Assembly (NCBI GenBank): GCA_029267975.1
Contig: JAJUHH010000016.1
Location: 1 to 16,383 of the forward strand
Source: Clostridiales bacterium
GTDB taxonomy: Bacteria > Bacillota > Clostridia > Lachnospirales > Lachnospiraceae
Direction: 5' to 3'
DNA length: 16,383 nt
How positions within the stretch are numbered: position 1 is the first letter of the stretch; each line of letters starts with the position of its first letter. Positions 1-8,185 of the stretch are shown here, piece by piece. The notes beneath the pieces are model-generated. The model had not been told where the DNA came from, made no database searches, and saw only the letters and a list, made by a program, of their open reading frames with translations. Both the position numbers and the translations under genes were made by a program.

Positions 1-648
1 CACGGTATAGTAGATAAAAGCAATCACTGCACATAGGAAGAAGGTGAACTCATAGGCCAGTAAAGCATCATTTTCACTAATCAGAGCCAATTCATCAAGA
101 TAAATAGCATCTGCAAAGGTTCCAAGTCCATCGATAATACAGTATAAGATGGGGAATAGAATGGCCAGAAAACCGATTTGATATTTGGGATCGATCTTTA
201 CATTTTGGGAAGCCAGCTCTTCCTTTTCCTTTTTCTTCTCCAATAAGGTTATGGCAAATACACCGGTAGAGATAATGATAATTGCCAATATCTCCAACCA
301 TCCAAGATCCTGCTTGAAGAAGATAAAAAGCAGAATAGCCGTAATAGCACCGGAGGAATTCTGCACAGGGGAGGAAATGGATAGTTCAATATAGCGAAGT
401 CCGATATAGCCGACGGTCATAGATAAGATATAGCACAAGGATACCGGAAAATAATAGATCAGCTGATAGGGAGAGAAAGCGATATCATTGGTGATCATAT
501 ACCAAAGTCCATGGATTCCCATGACAAGACCAACCATGATCACGATTTTAATATGACTGAATTTGTCACTTGCTTCAGACCCTTTTTTGTAAAATAAATC
601 TGCGCTGCCCCAAGCAAGAGTAGTCAGCAGAGCGAATAAAAACCACAT
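1..648 (-). CDS. EamA/DMT-type membrane transporter, C-terminus cut by window edge
   Basis: The minus strand is open from an ATG at 646-648 to the window edge, giving 216 residues without a stop, so the 3' end of the gene lies outside. The translation starts MWFLFALLTTLAWGSADLFY, which resembles the first helix of EamA-family (drug/metabolite transporter superfamily) proteins. About seven hydrophobic stretches are visible, near residues 2-20, 33-51, 64-82, 95-110, 117-135, 157-178 and 197-216. A charged loop rich in Lys and Glu (about 137-148) sits between the two halves, as in the usual ten-helix EamA duplication of about 300 residues. An AGAGGTG ribosome binding site lies just before the ATG. 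It is transcribed away from the sugar locus and is probably unrelated to it. The substrate cannot be inferred. Family assignment is from hydropathy and N-terminal sequence only. Confidence 0.75.
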   Translation of the reverse strand, partial: MWFLFALLTTLAWGSADLFYKKGSEASDKFSHIKIVIMVGLVMGIHGLWYMITNDIAFSPYQLIYYFPVSLCYILSMTVGYIGLRYIELSISSPVQNSSGAITAILLFIFFKQDLGWLEILAIIIISTGVFAITLLEKKKEKEELASQNVKIDPKYQIGFLAILFPILYCIIDGLGTFADAIYLDELALISENDALLAYEFTFFLCAVIAFIYYTV

Positions 649-720
649 GTTACACCTCTTTTTCGTTGATAATATATTGTTTATGGTTAAGTTGCGTGGA
701 TCGATTGTAATCAAATGGGA

Positions 721-748
721 TTGACAAAGACCAATAATAAAATATACT
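721..748 (+). promoter_or_regulatory. Predicted sigma-A-type promoter for the zinc-ribbon/kinase/regulator unit
   Basis: A perfect -35 box TTGACA lies at 721-726 and a near-consensus -10 box TATACT at 743-748, with a 16-base spacer, predicting a start near 755. It is the best promoter match in the 200-base gap 649-848 between the divergent transporter and the zinc-ribbon gene. I see no clear operator or riboswitch in the rest of that gap. Confidence 0.6.
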
Positions 749-848
749 TAAGGAATAAAGAAATGTCAACATAAGGACCGCTTATTTGAAGTTAGTTAAT
801 AATCAAAATTTATCAATTAGAAGGAAGGACATTGGTGGAGGTGGTTAT

Positions 849-1073
849 ATGCTTTGTCCCTATTGCAGCAAAGAAATGAAATATGGCGTTATTGAGAGCC
901 AGCATGAAATAAACTGGAAGCCGAAGAAAGCAAAGCTATTAGGTGCGGCTGACTTTCATGAAGGAGCCATTATATTATCAGAAAGATCTTTTCTGAAAGG
1001 CTCATGCGTGGAGGCATATTGCTGCAGCGACTGTAAAAAGATCATTATTGATTATGATGAGGAGCTATCATAA
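849..1073 (+). CDS. Small zinc-ribbon protein (DUF6487-like)
   Basis: This is a 74-residue protein with CxxC pairs at both ends, C3/C6 (LCPYC) and C59/C62 (CCSDC), as in a two-knuckle zinc ribbon. It ends in a KKIIIDY segment and carries a central WKPKKAKLL segment. From memory this matches a short uncharacterised family common in Clostridia (DUF6487); that name was not checked. The ATG at 849 is preferred over an upstream in-frame TTG at 786 because GGAGGTG at 837-843 stands at proper distance and the CPYC motif directly follows. The stop codon shares one base with the start of the downstream kinase (TAATG), implying translational coupling. Function is unknown. It may bind zinc and could be a small regulator or accessory of the kinase, but nothing beyond gene position supports that. 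Confidence 0.8.
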   Translation: MLCPYCSKEMKYGVIESQHEINWKPKKAKLLGAADFHEGAIILSERSFLKGSCVEAYCCSDCKKIIIDYDEELS

Positions 1074-2812
1074 TGAGCAAAAGAAAGCTAAACCGATCTG
1101 TCTTTCTGATCCTCCTGTGTATATTTACTGCGGTGATCACACCAATGTATATCTTGTGCTATGGGATCTATCAATGGGGAATGAAGCTTACAACCAATGA
1201 GATCACACAGTCCCTTAATTCTCATTCGCGCTTTTTTATCACTACGCTGGAGGATGAGATTGTCCGGATCAAGCAGCTGCAATATGAGTGTCTGAATGAT
1301 GAGAACCTTTTCTATCTGGCCAATGCCTGGGGAATTATGAGCAGATTTGAACGGGTTAATTATATGCTGACAGCACAAAAAAGGCTGCAGCAGCTCTACA
1401 GCAGCTCTGCCTATATTGCAAATGTTAACCTGTGGATACCCGGCTTGGACAGAACGATCTCAGCCAAGAACGGCGTTGACACCATTACCAACGAATGGGA
1501 GTATATTCTGGCAGCGAAGCCGGATGCTTCGCCGGCAAAGCTTGTTTACCTTGAGAATGAGCTTTATATATTATCCGCTTATCCCAGCGTTTCTGACAGC
1601 TTAGATTCTGTCCCCTTGTATATATTGGCAGTGAAATTATCCTCTGATTATATAAAAGAGCAATTAATGTCCTTTAATACTTATGAAATGGGCGGTGTTG
1701 TCCTTTCTGATGCTGAGCAAAAATATCAGTCTGTTGCGGGAAATGACATTGGCCTTGAGATGCATAACTTTGAGCAAAATAAGGATACAAGAACAATCAA
1801 AGGCAGTGACGGACAGAAATACATACTGGTTAGCTGCTATTCGGATTATTTGAATATGAATTTATCCTCATATGTCTCTGAGAGGCTTATTTATGGCGAA
1901 TTATATCGTTATAGAAATCTGTTTTTAATATTTACAGGCGTAGCTTTTATTATGGTTACTGCTTATCTTGTAACAGCGAATATGTTTGTCAATCGACCGA
2001 TCAAATTGCTTGTCAGGTCCCTGGAGAAGGTTGAACAAGGTGAGCTGGATGTCCGTATCCGGCACAAAAGCAATGATGAATTTGGCTATTTGTACCGTGC
2101 ATTTAACCGAATGCTTGATTCTCTGAATGAGATGATTGAGCAGAATTACCGCCAGAAGATGCTGACCCAGGATGCTGAGCTTCGGCAGCTTCAATCCCAG
2201 ATCAATCCCCATTTTTTATACAACAGTTTCTTCATTCTCTACCGTATGGCAAAGGATGAGGACTACGAAAACATTACGGAATTTCTCACCTACCTATCCG
2301 ATTATTATCGCTATATTACCCGCAATGCCCTAAGTGAGGTGCCTCTTTACGACGAGGTGAACCATGCCAAAAAATATGCCCGGATACAGTTGATACGTTT
2401 CCGAAAAAGGCTGTCCATAGAGTTTGAAGATTTACCGAAGCAATATAATAGCCTGATGGTGCCGCGGCTTATTTTACAACCCCTGTTGGAGAATGCCTTT
2501 CATCACGGCTTAAAGGATGTTGCATCCGATGGCCTGCTAAAAGTGAGTTTCAGGGAAGAAGAGGATACCTTTATCATAAGGGTGGAAGATAACGGAGAAG
2601 GCGTCGGGGAGGAAGTCTTATTACAGCTGCAGCATAGGATTGAGCAGACCAACGATATGGAGGAGACGACAGCACTTGTAAATATCAACAAACGTTTGCA
2701 GTTGAAATTCGGCAGGGAGTATGGCTTGAGGCTGCTGCAGCCCGCCACAGGAGGTATGTGCTCAGAATTGTTGTTGCCCATATATAAAGTTCAGGAGGAG
2801 AAGGATGTATAG
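1073..2812 (+). CDS. yesM: YesM-type sensor histidine kinase
   Basis: This 579-residue membrane kinase would sense an extracellular signal and phosphorylate the response regulator encoded next. Visible parts in order are a transmembrane helix (about residues 9-32), a large extracellular region (about 33-280, probably dCache-like by analogy with the family), a second helix (about 283-305) and a HAMP linker (about 306-358). The His_kinase domain (PF06580 type) follows with its phospho-acceptor in the motif SQINPHFLYNSF (H380), and the C-terminal HATPase has N-box LLENAFHHG (N474) and G-box DNGEGVG (506-512). The NPHFLYN signature is diagnostic of the LytS/YesM class. Length is normal for the family. 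The start overlaps the stop of the zinc-ribbon gene, with GAGGAG just upstream. The 3' end overlaps the regulator gene by 8 bases. The signal is probably a sugar or a binding protein, but that is inference from context. Confidence 0.93.
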   Translation: MSKRKLNRSVFLILLCIFTAVITPMYILCYGIYQWGMKLTTNEITQSLNSHSRFFITTLEDEIVRIKQLQYECLNDENLFYLANAWGIMSRFERVNYMLTAQKRLQQLYSSSAYIANVNLWIPGLDRTISAKNGVDTITNEWEYILAAKPDASPAKLVYLENELYILSAYPSVSDSLDSVPLYILAVKLSSDYIKEQLMSFNTYEMGGVVLSDAEQKYQSVAGNDIGLEMHNFEQNKDTRTIKGSDGQKYILVSCYSDYLNMNLSSYVSERLIYGELYRYRNLFLIFTGVAFIMVTAYLVTANMFVNRPIKLLVRSLEKVEQGELDVRIRHKSNDEFGYLYRAFNRMLDSLNEMIEQNYRQKMLTQDAELRQLQSQINPHFLYNSFFILYRMAKDEDYENITEFLTYLSDYYRYITRNALSEVPLYDEVNHAKKYARIQLIRFRKRLSIEFEDLPKQYNSLMVPRLILQPLLENAFHHGLKDVASDGLLKVSFREEEDTFIIRVEDNGEGVGEEVLLQLQHRIEQTNDMEETTALVNINKRLQLKFGREYGLRLLQPATGGMCSELLLPIYKVQEEKDV

Positions 2813-4439
2813 GATATTGGTAGTGGATGATGAAGAGCTGATTACGGACAGTTTGGCTTATATGCTGGAAACAACAGAAGCTTATGAGCTGGATGTATAT
2901 AAGGCTTATTCAGCCTATGAAGCACTGAGCTATTTGGATAAGTATGCATTTGATATTATCATTTCTGATATTCAGATGCCCGGCATGAACGGGATAGAGC
3001 TATTGAAAGAAATCCAGCAGAAATGGCCAAGCAGCCAGGTGATTTTTCTGACAGGCCATGATTCCTTTGACTATGCATATAAAGCAATTAAGTATCATGC
3101 TGCCAGATATATACTGAAAAATGAAGGTGATGACGTACTGCTTTCGGCCATCGGTGATTGTATTGCTGTTATTGATAAAGACGCACATAACAGCAGCCTT
3201 TTGTCGCTGGCGGAGGCGGAAGTAAAATCTTATCAGCCGATTTTACGCCGGGAATACTTACAATCTATTTTAGTGGGGCATTTACCGGAGCATGAGGAGC
3301 TGGAAAGAGAGTTTGCGAGGCTTGAGGTTGGCCTTGACCTATCACAGCCGGTGATGCTGCTGGCAGCACGTATCAGTGAAATCCCCAGAGAAGATAGGAT
3401 CGCTTCTGTTGATATTGTTCTGCGGGACAAGATTGGACATGTGACCCGCAGCGAGATTGCCTGGGTAGCATCAAACAGTATTGCATGGATGATCCAGCCG
3501 GCAGCTGAGCACGGCTTTGAACGCGCCAAAATCACCATTAAAGGTATGGCAGAAAGTATACAAAGGGTATGCGCCGGAACGATGAATATGAAGATCAGCT
3601 TCATTTTTGATTCTTCCGAGATACAGTGGTCGGATCTGGCAAAGCGCTTTTCCACCCTCCATCATACCCTGGAATACCGGCTTGAGCAGCATCCGGATCT
3701 TGCAATAGCCGGCTTAGAGTTTTTTCTGGGGGAATTATGTAGTACAAGCCAAATCAGTAAGGCAGGGGTAACGCAATATCGGGAGATTATCGATAAGCTT
3801 GCAGGGGGTATGGCTAACAATGACAGCGGCAGTGTGTCAATGTGTATCACATGGCTCACGGAGGTACTGAGCAGCAAGGAGATTAAAGATTCCTTATCAC
3901 TGATTGAACTCAATGCAGAGCTTCGCCTAATGCTTTTAACCTTTGTGACCAAGCATGGACTGCAAGATGTTTTTCAGGAGGATGATGAGTTTCGGTTGTT
4001 TTTAGCGGATACAAAAATGGAGGACATGCATTTATATATTGGCCGATTCAAATCTCTTACTGAGCGTATGATGAACCTTCGTCAGCAGGAACAGGGCAAA
4101 TCAACAGATGCTTTCATTCAGCATTTGCTGCAATATATGAGTGAACACCTGGACGCCGATCTTTCTCTTTGCGCCTTGTCCGAAAAGGTATATCTTAATC
4201 CCTCTTACCTGTCCAGGCGTTTTAAGGAGCTGACCGGGAAAAACATTGTTGACACCATCACAGAGATGCGGGTGGCAGCCGCCTGCCGCTATCTGGAGGA
4301 CAATAAGTACAAGATAAGTAAGATTGCTCCTATGGTAGGCTACGAATCGGCGGCTCATTTTTCCAGAGTATTTAAGAAGCAATTGGGAATGACACCCCAA
4401 GAATATCGAGATAAAAATGCATACAAAAGTATCCGTTAA
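2805..4439 (+). CDS. yesN: YesN-type response regulator, REC plus AraC DNA-binding domain
   Basis: This 544-residue regulator is the cognate partner of the preceding kinase. The receiver domain (about 1-125) has the acidic pair D8/D9, phospho-acceptor D55 in IIISDIQMPG, the switch Thr in FLTGH, and Lys in ILKNE. A long, weakly conserved middle region of about 300 residues follows, as usual for YesN-class proteins. The C-terminal 100 residues form an AraC-type domain with two helix-turn-helix units (about 453-475 with NPSYLSRRFK, and 503-525 with VGYESAAHFSRVFKK) and end with the family signature MTPQEYR. The start lies inside the kinase gene after AGGAGGAGAAGG. AraC-type response regulators of this class normally activate adjacent ABC importer operons, so importer 1 at 4593-8165 is the likely target. 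Confidence 0.93.
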   Translation: MYRILVVDDEELITDSLAYMLETTEAYELDVYKAYSAYEALSYLDKYAFDIIISDIQMPGMNGIELLKEIQQKWPSSQVIFLTGHDSFDYAYKAIKYHAARYILKNEGDDVLLSAIGDCIAVIDKDAHNSSLLSLAEAEVKSYQPILRREYLQSILVGHLPEHEELEREFARLEVGLDLSQPVMLLAARISEIPREDRIASVDIVLRDKIGHVTRSEIAWVASNSIAWMIQPAAEHGFERAKITIKGMAESIQRVCAGTMNMKISFIFDSSEIQWSDLAKRFSTLHHTLEYRLEQHPDLAIAGLEFFLGELCSTSQISKAGVTQYREIIDKLAGGMANNDSGSVSMCITWLTEVLSSKEIKDSLSLIELNAELRLMLLTFVTKHGLQDVFQEDDEFRLFLADTKMEDMHLYIGRFKSLTERMMNLRQQEQGKSTDAFIQHLLQYMSEHLDADLSLCALSEKVYLNPSYLSRRFKELTGKNIVDTITEMRVAAACRYLEDNKYKISKIAPMVGYESAAHFSRVFKKQLGMTPQEYRDKNAYKSIR

Positions 4440-4459
4440 GATTGAGCAAGGGACAACTG

Positions 4460-4487
4460 CCAGCAGATGTTAGTCTGCTGGTTTTTT
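4460..4487 (+). terminator. Rho-independent terminator after the regulator gene
   Basis: CCAGCAGA (4460-4467) pairs with TCTGCTGG (4474-4481), an 8-bp perfect stem with a six-base loop, followed by six T residues (4482-4487). It lies 20 bases after the regulator stop and separates the two-component unit from the importer operon. Confidence 0.9.
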
Positions 4488-4528
4488 ACATTGGTAAAAA
4501 TTGAGCAAGGAAAGTAAAAAGGGCAATA

Positions 4529-4557
4529 TGTACAATTATAAGCCGTATTGATATACT
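4529..4557 (+). promoter_or_regulatory. Predicted promoter of importer 1
   Basis: A -35-like TGTACA (4529-4534, 4 of 6 consensus bases) and a -10 TATACT (4552-4557) are separated by 17 bases, predicting a start near 4564. The weak -35 box fits a promoter that needs an activator, such as the adjacent AraC-type regulator. This is a by-eye call. Confidence 0.45.
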
Positions 4558-4592
4558 AATTTATGTAAAATTAACATTAAAGGAGGATTTTT

Positions 4593-6296
4593 ATGAAAAA
4601 ATTAGTTAAACTGTTTAAATCGGTAGCGGTATTTACGCTTGCAATTGTAATGTCTGCCTCGTTGATTGGATGTGCAAAACCTGAGAATACAACAAAAGAG
4701 AGTTCAACTAAAGACAATACAACAACGACACCATCCGCTTCTTCTGAAGAAGCAACAGCTGCGGATGGTCCCTTCGAAAAATATCCTGAACCGATTATAA
4801 TCACATCAGTCAAAAATCTTGGTGCGGGCAGCCTTGATTTCCCTGAAGGGGACAGTATCGAGAATAATGTTTGGACAAGAAAGTACAAAGAGGACCTTAA
4901 CATTGATATTGATTTACTATGGACCACAAATGAGCAGCAATATGACCAAAAGCTGAATATCGCAATCACCTCAAATGATCTTCCCGATATTATGGTCGTG
5001 AAAAACACACAGCTGAAAATGATGTATGAAAATGATCAGCTAATGGATATGACAGAAATATTACCCAAATACTGGGCTGATTTTACCAGGGAAGTATTGG
5101 AGGCAGACGGCGGCGACGGACTTAAGTCTGCAACCTTTGACGGTAAGTTGATGGCGATACCGGCGGTAGGAACAGGCCTTATGAGCTGCAAGGTGCTTTG
5201 GGTACGCACAGACTGGCTTGAGAAACTCGGTCTTGAAGCTCCCAAGACAGTGGAAGATATGCTTAAAGTATCGGATGCCTTTACCAACAGAGACCCGGAC
5301 GGCAACGGGGTAAAGGATACCTTCGGTTTGGCAGTACATAAAGATTTATTTGATGGCGGTTATGCCTCCCTGGAAGGCTTCTTCAACGCCTATAACGCTT
5401 ATCCTAATATTTGGATCAAAAAGGATAATGCTCTTGCCTATGGCACCATTCAGCCGGAAGCGAAAACAGCCCTTGCTGCTTTGCAGGATCTATATGCCAA
5501 AGGTCAGATTGATCCTGAGTTCGGTGTAAAAGATGCCAATAAAGTAAACGAAGAAGTAGGTGCAGGCAAGTTTGGTATGTTTTTTGGCGACTTCTGGAAC
5601 ATGGCTTGGCTCAATGATGTAAAAGTGGAGCATCCTGAGATGGAGTGGATTCCCATCGCAATCCCCTCTTATGACGGCAGCCCTGCAAAGGCAGGAAAAA
5701 GCTTTGGTACAGGTTCCTATATTGCAATCAATAAAAACTGCAAAAATCCTGAAGCAATCGTAAAAATGATCAACCTTCAGTTGGAGAAGAGCTATGGTGC
5801 AACTGCAGAGCCTACGGTTTACAACATCACACCGGAAGGCTACGGTCCATATGCTTACGCTATACCTACCGGTCTCGAACCAGGTATGAAGAACTTTACT
5901 GCAGCGGAAAAAGTAACCGAAGCAATTAAAACAGGAGATAGCTCTAAGCTCAATGCTGAAGAGAAGAACTATTATGATATGAGCATGCTGGCAATCAGCG
6001 GTGACTATAAAAACAATAACTGGCACCAGCTTAAAATGTTTGGCCCTGACGGATCTTTAACTGTAATTAATAAATATTGGGCTGACGGCAATGTGGTAAG
6101 TGATGCTTTCTATGGGGCACCTACTGAGACAATGGCAGAGAAGCTATCAACGCTTAAGAAGCAAACACTTACCGATTTCACGGCAATTATCATGGGAGCT
6201 TCCATTGATGATTTTGACAAGTTTGTTACGAACTGGGGAAATCTTGGCGGAAAGGCTATGACAGACGAAGTCAATGCTTGGTACGCTGAGCAATAA
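4593..6296 (+). CDS. lplA: ABC importer 1 solute-binding lipoprotein (LplA-like)
   Basis: This 567-residue extracellular binding protein belongs to the large family-1 sugar-binding class found with LplB/YtcP permeases. The N-terminus has a basic start, a hydrophobic core and the lipobox LIGC with the lipid-anchored Cys at residue 27. A Ser/Thr-rich low-complexity linker (about 31-57) follows, typical of membrane-tethered binding proteins. An EF-hand-like loop, DPDGNGVKD (D234, D236, N238, D242), suggests a bound calcium. Many aromatic residues are present, as expected for sugar binding. A strong ribosome binding site (AAAGGAGG) precedes the ATG. It is the first gene of its operon and is followed by a hairpin before the permeases. 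The ligand is not readable; an oligosaccharide matching the downstream GH97 enzyme is likely. Confidence 0.92.
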   Translation: MKKLVKLFKSVAVFTLAIVMSASLIGCAKPENTTKESSTKDNTTTTPSASSEEATAADGPFEKYPEPIIITSVKNLGAGSLDFPEGDSIENNVWTRKYKEDLNIDIDLLWTTNEQQYDQKLNIAITSNDLPDIMVVKNTQLKMMYENDQLMDMTEILPKYWADFTREVLEADGGDGLKSATFDGKLMAIPAVGTGLMSCKVLWVRTDWLEKLGLEAPKTVEDMLKVSDAFTNRDPDGNGVKDTFGLAVHKDLFDGGYASLEGFFNAYNAYPNIWIKKDNALAYGTIQPEAKTALAALQDLYAKGQIDPEFGVKDANKVNEEVGAGKFGMFFGDFWNMAWLNDVKVEHPEMEWIPIAIPSYDGSPAKAGKSFGTGSYIAINKNCKNPEAIVKMINLQLEKSYGATAEPTVYNITPEGYGPYAYAIPTGLEPGMKNFTAAEKVTEAIKTGDSSKLNAEEKNYYDMSMLAISGDYKNNNWHQLKMFGPDGSLTVINKYWADGNVVSDAFYGAPTETMAEKLSTLKKQTLTDFTAIIMGASIDDFDKFVTNWGNLGGKAMTDEVNAWYAEQ

Positions 6297-6316
6297 AAAC
6301 TGAATTTATGAGTGAA

Positions 6317-6340
6317 AGGGCGGTCTAGCACGGCCGCCCT
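6317..6340 (+). promoter_or_regulatory. Intergenic GC-rich hairpin between binding protein and permease genes
   Basis: AGGGCGGTC (6317-6325) pairs with GGCCGCCCT (6332-6340) with one G-U pair and a six-base loop. No T tract follows, so it is not a standard terminator. Such hairpins after the binding-protein gene commonly protect its mRNA or cause partial termination, giving more binding protein than permease. That role is inferred from position. Confidence 0.7.
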
Positions 6341-6365
6341 CAATTGCTTGGATAGGAGATGTCAT

Positions 6366-7265
6366 ATGAAAAAAAGAAAGTTCTTGAAAAATTGGCCGTT
6401 GCATATCATGCTTCTTCCAGCCGTCATCTTATTATTTATATACAATTATATCCCACTCATGGGTAATATCATGGCTTTTGAAAAGTTCAACCCTAACAAG
6501 GGCTTATTCGGCTCAAAATGGGTAGGACTGGATAACTTCAAATATGTGCTGCTCATGCCTGATTTCTTTCAGGTACTATGGAACACATTTTATATCGCAA
6601 GCATGAAAGTCATTGCCAGTATTGTGGTACCGGTACTTGTTGCCCTTCTTTTAAATGAAGTCCGTAATGTAAAATATAAAAGGGTTGTGCAAACAATTGT
6701 CTATTTCCCTCACTTTTTAAGCTGGGTTATTCTATCCGGTATCATGATTGATGTTCTGTCACCCTCCACAGGTATCATCGGGGATTTGTTTGCACTATTT
6801 GGTGCCAAGGCTCCTTTTTTCTTAGGTGACCCCAAGCTCTTCCCCTACACCCTGGTAATAACAGAATCCTGGAAGGAGTTCGGATTTGGAACAATCGTAT
6901 ATCTCGCAGCCTTGACCGGCATTGACCCCACTCTTTATGAGGCCTCTATGATCGATGGGGCAAACAGGTGGAAGCAGGTGCTGCACATTACCATCCCCGG
7001 AATATTACCAATTGTATTTTTAATGGCTGTTTTAAGCATGGGAAATATCTTAAATGCCGGATTTGATCAGGTATTCAACCTATATAGTCCACAGGTTTAT
7101 AAAACAGGAGACATCCTTGATACACTTGTTTACAGAATCGGTATGATTGATGCACAGTATGGTGTTGCAACAGCCGTAGGACTATTTAAGTCGGTGGTCT
7201 CGTTTACGATGCTTACAATTTCTTACATATTGGCGTATAAATATACTGACTATAGGGTGTTCTAG
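6366..7265 (+). CDS. lplB: ABC importer 1 permease, LplB-like
   Basis: This 299-residue inner-membrane permease has about six helices, the first near residues 12-32 (MLLPAVILLFIYNYIPLMG). The conserved cytoplasmic coupling loop is YEASMIDGANRW (E192, A193, G198), followed by a Pro-containing segment; this is the EAA motif that contacts the ATPase. The segments SKWVGLDNF and FPHFLSWVILSG are typical of LplB-class permeases. ATG 6366 is chosen because TAGGAG lies at 6353-6358; an upstream GTG at 6312 would overlap the intergenic hairpin and add a non-conserved tail. The stop overlaps the ribosome binding site of the next permease gene. It should form a heterodimer with that protein. Confidence 0.93.
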   Translation: MKKRKFLKNWPLHIMLLPAVILLFIYNYIPLMGNIMAFEKFNPNKGLFGSKWVGLDNFKYVLLMPDFFQVLWNTFYIASMKVIASIVVPVLVALLLNEVRNVKYKRVVQTIVYFPHFLSWVILSGIMIDVLSPSTGIIGDLFALFGAKAPFFLGDPKLFPYTLVITESWKEFGFGTIVYLAALTGIDPTLYEASMIDGANRWKQVLHITIPGILPIVFLMAVLSMGNILNAGFDQVFNLYSPQVYKTGDILDTLVYRIGMIDAQYGVATAVGLFKSVVSFTMLTISYILAYKYTDYRVF

Positions 7266-7280
7266 GAGGGTATGCGATTT

Positions 7281-8165
7281 ATGAAAAAGACAACAATCGG
7301 CAGAAAAGTATTTGTCGTATTCAATTATACATTTTTAACCCTGATGGCCTTGACCTGCCTGCTCCCGATCTTAAACCAGCTGGCTATATCCTTCAGCTCA
7401 AGCGGTGCAGCAACAGCAGGTGAAGTAGGCATAATTCCGGTCAACTTTACTTTGGATGCTTATAAGTATATGGCTTCAAAGGCTGCTTTTTTTGATTCTT
7501 TACTTGTATCCTTTCAAAGGGTATTTATTGCAGTTCCTTTGAGCATGCTTGTTTCTGTTTTGGCAGCTTACGCCCTCTCCAAGCAAAACCATGAGTTTGC
7601 CGCAAGAAAATATTATATCTGGTATTTTGTCATCCCCATGATGTTTACTGGTGGACTTATTCCTACCTATATGATTGTCAGAAATACAGGTTTGATCAAT
7701 TCCCTGGGGGCACTTGTAATTCCCTATCTCGTCAATGTGTTCAATGTCCTTCTTTTGATGAACTTTTTCAGAAGCATTCCCAAGGAATTGGAAGAAGCAG
7801 CTCAGATTGACGGAGCCGGGCACCTGCGCGTGCTTTTATCGGTCATTCTGCCGGTTTCTGCACCTGTGCTGGCCACAGTTACCCTATTCTTTATTGTTAA
7901 CCATTGGAATTCCTGGTTTGATGGATTGATCTATATGAATTCACCTGAAAAATATCACTTACAGACCTATCTGCAAACCATGGTCATCTCCAGAGACCTG
8001 ATGGCCATGGAATCCTTAAGGGACGTCCGTACCAGCGGTACCATATCAGACGCAACAGGAAAAGCAGCACAAATCTTTTTGGCAGCACTGCCGATTTTAT
8101 TAATCTATCCCTTCTTGCAAAAATATTTTACAACAGGGATTGTTATGGGCAGTGTGAAAGGATAA
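7281..8165 (+). CDS. ytcP: ABC importer 1 permease, YtcP-like
   Basis: This 294-residue permease is the second membrane subunit of importer 1. It has an N-terminal helix (about 10-33), further helices typical of the MalG-like class, and the EAA loop LEEAAQIDGAG (E172, A173, G178). The C-terminus GIVMGSVKG matches this subfamily. Two ATG codons are possible: 7272 lies only two bases after AGGAGG (7264-7269), too close for good initiation, while 7281 lies 11 bases after it and gives the usual MKKT start. I prefer 7281 with moderate certainty. The ribosome binding site overlaps the stop of the upstream permease gene. Confidence 0.92.
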   Translation: MKKTTIGRKVFVVFNYTFLTLMALTCLLPILNQLAISFSSSGAATAGEVGIIPVNFTLDAYKYMASKAAFFDSLLVSFQRVFIAVPLSMLVSVLAAYALSKQNHEFAARKYYIWYFVIPMMFTGGLIPTYMIVRNTGLINSLGALVIPYLVNVFNVLLLMNFFRSIPKELEEAAQIDGAGHLRVLLSVILPVSAPVLATVTLFFIVNHWNSWFDGLIYMNSPEKYHLQTYLQTMVISRDLMAMESLRDVRTSGTISDATGKAAQIFLAALPILLIYPFLQKYFTTGIVMGSVKG

Positions 8166-8185
8166 AGACGAAAGGAGAATAAACG

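Noticed and set aside
2689..2698. Palindrome CAAACGTTTG inside the kinase gene, sharing the AAACGTTT core of the LacI-type operators
   Set aside because: It lies in codons for the conserved NKRLQ segment of the kinase and its flanks differ from the three identical intergenic copies, so coding constraint explains it.
3233..3655. Minus-strand open frame of 140 codons opposite the response regulator
   Set aside because: Antisense to the middle region of a clear REC-AraC regulator, with low-complexity Ser-rich translation; not a gene.
5490..6026. Long minus-strand open frame (178 codons) opposite the first binding-protein gene
   Set aside because: It lies antisense to a well supported gene, has no family resemblance and no ribosome binding site context; it is a shadow of coding bias.
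6312..6365. Upstream GTG start extending the importer 1 LplB-like permease by 18 residues
   Set aside because: The extension would be translated through the intergenic hairpin, looks unlike permease N-termini, and the ATG at 6366 has its own TAGGAG site.
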